The position numbers and the translations under genes are program-made. Shown one piece after another: positions 61,304-64,000 of a DNA stretch of 64,000 bases. Within the stretch, counting starts at the first letter, position 1, and each line of letters begins with the position of its first letter. Origin of the DNA: Fragum whitleyi (lineage: Eukaryota; Mollusca; Bivalvia; Cardiida; Cardiidae); assembly GCA_948146395.1 (NCBI GenBank), contig OX411547.1:28395114-28459113 (forward strand). The letters run 5' to 3'. The notes beneath the pieces are model-generated. The model saw only the letters and a program-made list of their open reading frames with translations. It ran no database searches and was not told the DNA's origin.

Positions 61304-61703
61304 TAGCCAGGAATTTCATGACAATTAATTGGATTAATGATGATATCGTCACAATTGCTTATTGATAAACAATAATAAACAATTATAATAAAAAAAATGA
61401 TAATGTAAATTTCTAAGAACTTTTCAAGGCCTACCTGTATCTAAACTTCACCAGGCTTGAAAAATTATCTGTAAAGCCTGTTTATCATGTAGATTCACCC
61501 ATCTATCTTTTACCAGGAATTTTATGACAATTAATTGGGTTACTGCTGATATCCACACAGGTGCTAAATTTAATTATATTACACAATAATTGCTACCTAG
61601 TGATGTAGGTGTTAAAATGTCTATTACTTTATTGCCTTGAAGCTCCTGTGCCATGCCGTTCTTGTACAGTGCAAAGTAAGACATTTTTAGAGCATTAACC
61701 CTT
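61304..61703. other. No identifiable feature
   Basis: Contains two phrases CAGGAATTT and TGACAATTAATTGG repeated near 61309 and 61515, suggesting a diverged local duplication. Otherwise AT-rich. Confidence 0.35.
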
Positions 61704-61953
61704 CTGGGCCTGAGGTTATAAAACTTTTCTCGTTCTCAACTCGATTTTTTCTCAAATTACAACTTGAAATTAAAGTTGCAATTGTGCTGTAATACTAATA
61801 TAAATGTATGAACATAAAAGATAATATTGATAAGTTGTTATAAATAACAACTTTTCAATATTATCTTTTATATTCATACATTTATTAAAAGTCAGAATTT
61901 GAGAAAATAATTCTCAGTTGAGCCTGAGAAAAGGTTTAAAGCCTCGGGCCCTG
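61704..61953. mobile_element. Fold-back MITE, family U, copy 2
   Basis: CTGGGCCTGAGGTTATAAAA to AGGTTTAAAGCCTCGGGCCC (then TG), 250 bp. Centre AAAAGATAATATTGATAAGT, TGTTATAAATAACAAC, TTTTCAATATTATCTTTT is a long perfect-looking stem. CAGGGCC ends are of hAT-like appearance, but no duplication was found. Confidence 0.75.
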
Positions 61954-61984
61954 ATGTTGTTCATTGCAAATTGCCTACTCTACA

Positions 61985-62096
61985 CAAACTCTTGGCAGGC
62001 AGTATAGCCTTTGATAAGCCTGCACATATGTGCAGTCTGATCTTTGTCTATACCTCCTGCAAAAACAGGAAAACTCCATGTATTGCGTGACAAGGA
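61985..62096 (-). repeat. Family D right-end fragment
   Basis: TTGGCAGGCAGTATAGCC, AAGCCTGCACATATGTGCAG, TCTGATCTTTGTCTATACC, GTGACAAGGA followed by TTAA (62097-62100). The left end resembles the CTTTGGCAGACAG variant. Confidence 0.6.
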
Positions 62097-62100
62097 TTAA

Positions 62101-62627
62101 AACCCAGGAAAAGAACGAATAATTTTCAAGTTTTGGAATAAAAAAAACAAATAATTGTTTAAAGCTGTGTTAAATAAAGCCCTTTAGTATAGCAGTCGAT
62201 GAACAATGTCAAGTGAGTGATCAAAAATCAATTTTATATTGAAATGATAGGTTTCTGGATAGATACTCGTTTCTGGAGATTCCCTCTAACTTGTCGATCT
62301 ATAGCCAAAGCTTAAAGTTGTTAACTGTGCTTTTGCCAATCTTCATGCCTTATAAACCATTAGTCTCACAATATCAAGCATTACACAATTTGTTATCATA
62401 AGTAATTGTTAATTACTGACGAGGGAGCAAGGCTATCAATGGGGTAACTGTGACCTAATTAACACTAATGACCTCACCATATTGTAATAATCGCAGTGTA
62501 ATGACCTCCCTACTGCATCTGTTTTCATGTCATGGATATATTGTGAAGTGACTTTAGTAATGAGTATTAAATTATACTGTAAGTTGGATTAAGTTTAATT
62601 TAATTTGTGGCAAAAATGCACCTACTG
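62101..62627. other. No identifiable feature
   Basis: AT-rich, nothing recognised. Confidence 0.35.
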
Positions 62628-62700
62628 TGGCGGATCTAGAGCGGGTTTGCCCTTTTTTTTTATTTTCATACAGAATTTCATTGAGCTCTTCTCTTGCTGT
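62628..62700 (+). repeat. Family S fragment
   Basis: GTGGCGGATCTAGAGCGGG, TTTTTATTTTCATACAG. It resembles the start of S at 63.06 kb. The 60-aa frame here is incidental. Confidence 0.4.
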
Positions 62701-62724
62701 TCAAGATAAATTTGATTGTGAACA

Positions 62725-62830
62725 AAGCTTAGGCAGACAGTATAGACTAAGATCAGCCTGCACAGTTGTGCAGTCTAATCTTAGATTTCACTGTCTGGCT
62801 TTTACTTAATTTGTGTGTTAAAAAATCTTG
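62725..62830 (+). repeat. Family D variant (CTTTGGCAGACAG type)
   Basis: AAAGCTTAGGCAGACAGTAT, AGACTAAGATCAGCCTGCAC, AGTTGTGCAGTCTAATCTTA, GATTTCACTGTCTGGC. Outer arms GGCAGACAG / CTGTCTGGC pair, making a larger hairpin than in typical D. Confidence 0.6.
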
Positions 62831-63057
62831 CTGCATAATCGTTGATATGTCCAAAAATAGGAAATTTGTTTAAACAAAATTTAAAATCAGCAACTAGGAG
62901 AACGAACTCCATCCCCATTTTTTATGTACAAACCTCATTTACAGACACCCTAGATCTGCCACTGACTTTTTAGTGATGCATTCAATCTTCTTGAACCAAA
63001 GCAGGAAAAGTAAGACATATTCTTATATTTCATATTGCAAGAGACTAGGTCAAATAC
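62831..63057. other. No identifiable feature
   Basis: Short spacer; ACACCCTAGATCTGCCACTG near 62945 resembles the reverse of S. Otherwise nothing. Confidence 0.3.
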
Positions 63058-63215
63058 TCAGGGGCAGATCCAGAGGAGTTTGGGGGTGTTCAAAAGAATC
63101 TCCCCTCTGTCACTGCCTAATCATTTCATTTTTAGGCTGAAATCCAATCAAAATTGTGTAATACTAGGAAAAGGAATTCTCCCTATTTATATTTTTGAGC
63201 TCTAGTACAGAAATC
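63058..63215 (+). repeat. Dispersed repeat, family S
   Basis: TCAGGGGCAGATCCAGAGGA, GTTTGGGGGTGTTCAAAAG, GGCTGAAATCCAATCAAAAT, TGTGTAATACTAGG. The most complete left end of S here. Confidence 0.55.
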
Positions 63216-63329
63216 TGCGATCCACTGCGGACACCAAATATGATTTCTGATTATATTTTGAAAATTTTTAGTCTGAGTTTGTAACATACCTCCTGAGACT
63301 ATTTTGCCTCAAATATAGAGTTATAAAAT
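63216..63329. other. Spacer
   Basis: Nothing recognised. Confidence 0.3.
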
Positions 63330-63780
63330 ATAAGATAGGGGAATATTGACATTGAAAAATTGAGCAGCCAATTAATTGTGAATAATACTGATATCACTAT
63401 TGACAATAACTGTTGATGAATTCTGAGAACTTGGCAATACAAATCAATAATATTGACTATCTAATGATTTGAAAATATTGTTGATTGTGTGTGGGTCATA
63501 TTCAAGATTGGTCAATATATTGATATTATTTTCAATATTATTGATAAAGTAAAATATATTGGCAGTCATCAGTTTTGAAAATTGAGAGCAGGTGTAAATT
63601 GACAATACACAATCAATAATATTGTCAGTTCAAGGGACTGACAATATAATTGAGTATGTTTTGGCTATATTGAAGATGGAAAAATATATTGATTTAATAT
63701 TACTGTCAATTGATCATTATATTGTAAGTTAATTTTAGACAATTGACAATGAATGGCAGGTATAATTATTTTGAGCTAGT
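63330..63780. repeat. Cryptically repetitive AATATTG/CAATAT region
   Basis: Variants of AATATTGACAAT, TCAATAATATTG and CAATATATTGATATT recur more than a dozen times on both strands over about 450 bp, with no fixed period. Self-complementary at many offsets. Confidence 0.6.
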
Positions 63781-64000
63781 ACTAAACTATAACAGGACCT
63801 GGATTCAATAACAGCAGGATGAAATAATCACTGTGAGAAAGCGTGAAAAATCAGTCGGTATATAAATCATTATTGACATGTGGGGTAATATTTTTAATAC
63901 TTAAGTTCATAATCATCACGTCCAATAAAGCCCCGAGGCCCAGGAATGCATGATCATCTTGTCATGTAGGTTTGAACATGTACACTTATAGTATACATGT
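63781..64000. other. No identifiable feature
   Basis: Window end; nothing recognised. Confidence 0.3.

Overview
This is AT-rich eukaryotic DNA, almost certainly from a bivalve mollusc and probably a heterodont clam. The inference rests on the repeat fauna. The largest elements have a short terminal fold-back, a (CCGT)n/(ACGG)n or (CTGT)n microsatellite and 3-6 core repeats of about 155-172 bp. That is the architecture described for bivalve pearl/CvA/DTC84-type elements. A tRNA-derived SINE with an (AATC)-type tail and many fold-back MITEs complete the picture. I see no rRNA, no intact tRNA gene, no CRISPR array and no bacterial-type operon. No protein-coding gene can be called with confidence. 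The longer open frames are by-products of tandem repeats or MITEs. The only coding or regulatory candidates are weak: a 73-88 aa frame at 50.4-50.6 kb (minus), a 50 aa frame at 57.05 kb inside a CpG-retaining stretch (55.1-57.25 kb), and a possible promoter plus non-coding first exon at 31.06-31.48 kb.

Layout. 0-9 kb: truncated microsatellite elements, a composite pearl-like block (1.8-4.3 kb), a 185-bp palindrome, an inverted pearl-like partner (5.2-6.1 kb) and a second subfamily (6.8-7.7 kb). 9-18 kb: TTAA-flanked MITEs, hAT-like MITEs with 8-bp duplications, palindromic 75-80 bp elements, one SINE and a triplicated MITE. 18-28 kb: two more pearl-like elements, a C-rich array, a tRNA-Pro-like relic and a GC-rich palindrome. 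28-36 kb: dense nested MITEs, a 29-bp minisatellite split by a pearl-like insertion, and a SINE split by a hAT-like MITE. 36-39 kb: a 39-bp minisatellite and a further pearl-like element. 42.77-44.65 kb: a 39-unit, 48/49-bp minisatellite. 47.84-48.87 kb: a 1,034-bp TA-flanked transposon carrying a recurring GTCCGAATTT motif. 49.6-54.4 kb: two more SINE copies with clean target duplications and a palindrome nested in a palindrome. 55-64 kb: the CpG-retaining stretch followed by more nested MITEs.

Family labels used here: J, MITE with CCTGTGTGTGACATTT ends; P, inverted repeat with AGATAGAGGGGG ends; C, D and E, three TTAA-flanked MITE families; A and B, 70-80 bp palindromes (A core AAGTGCCTATA, B core TAACTGCCTATA); G, hAT-like; H, AAGAACTAGTTCTT palindrome-rich; K, the 1-kb TA element; Q and S, dispersed repeats; T, AAGCGACCA element; U, CAGGGCC-ended fold-back; SINE-A and SINE-B. 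No transposase, integrase or reverse transcriptase is visible, so every mobile element here appears non-autonomous. Nested insertions give a partial relative chronology: B before A; A before T and D; SINE-B before G; the 29-bp minisatellite before a pearl-like element.
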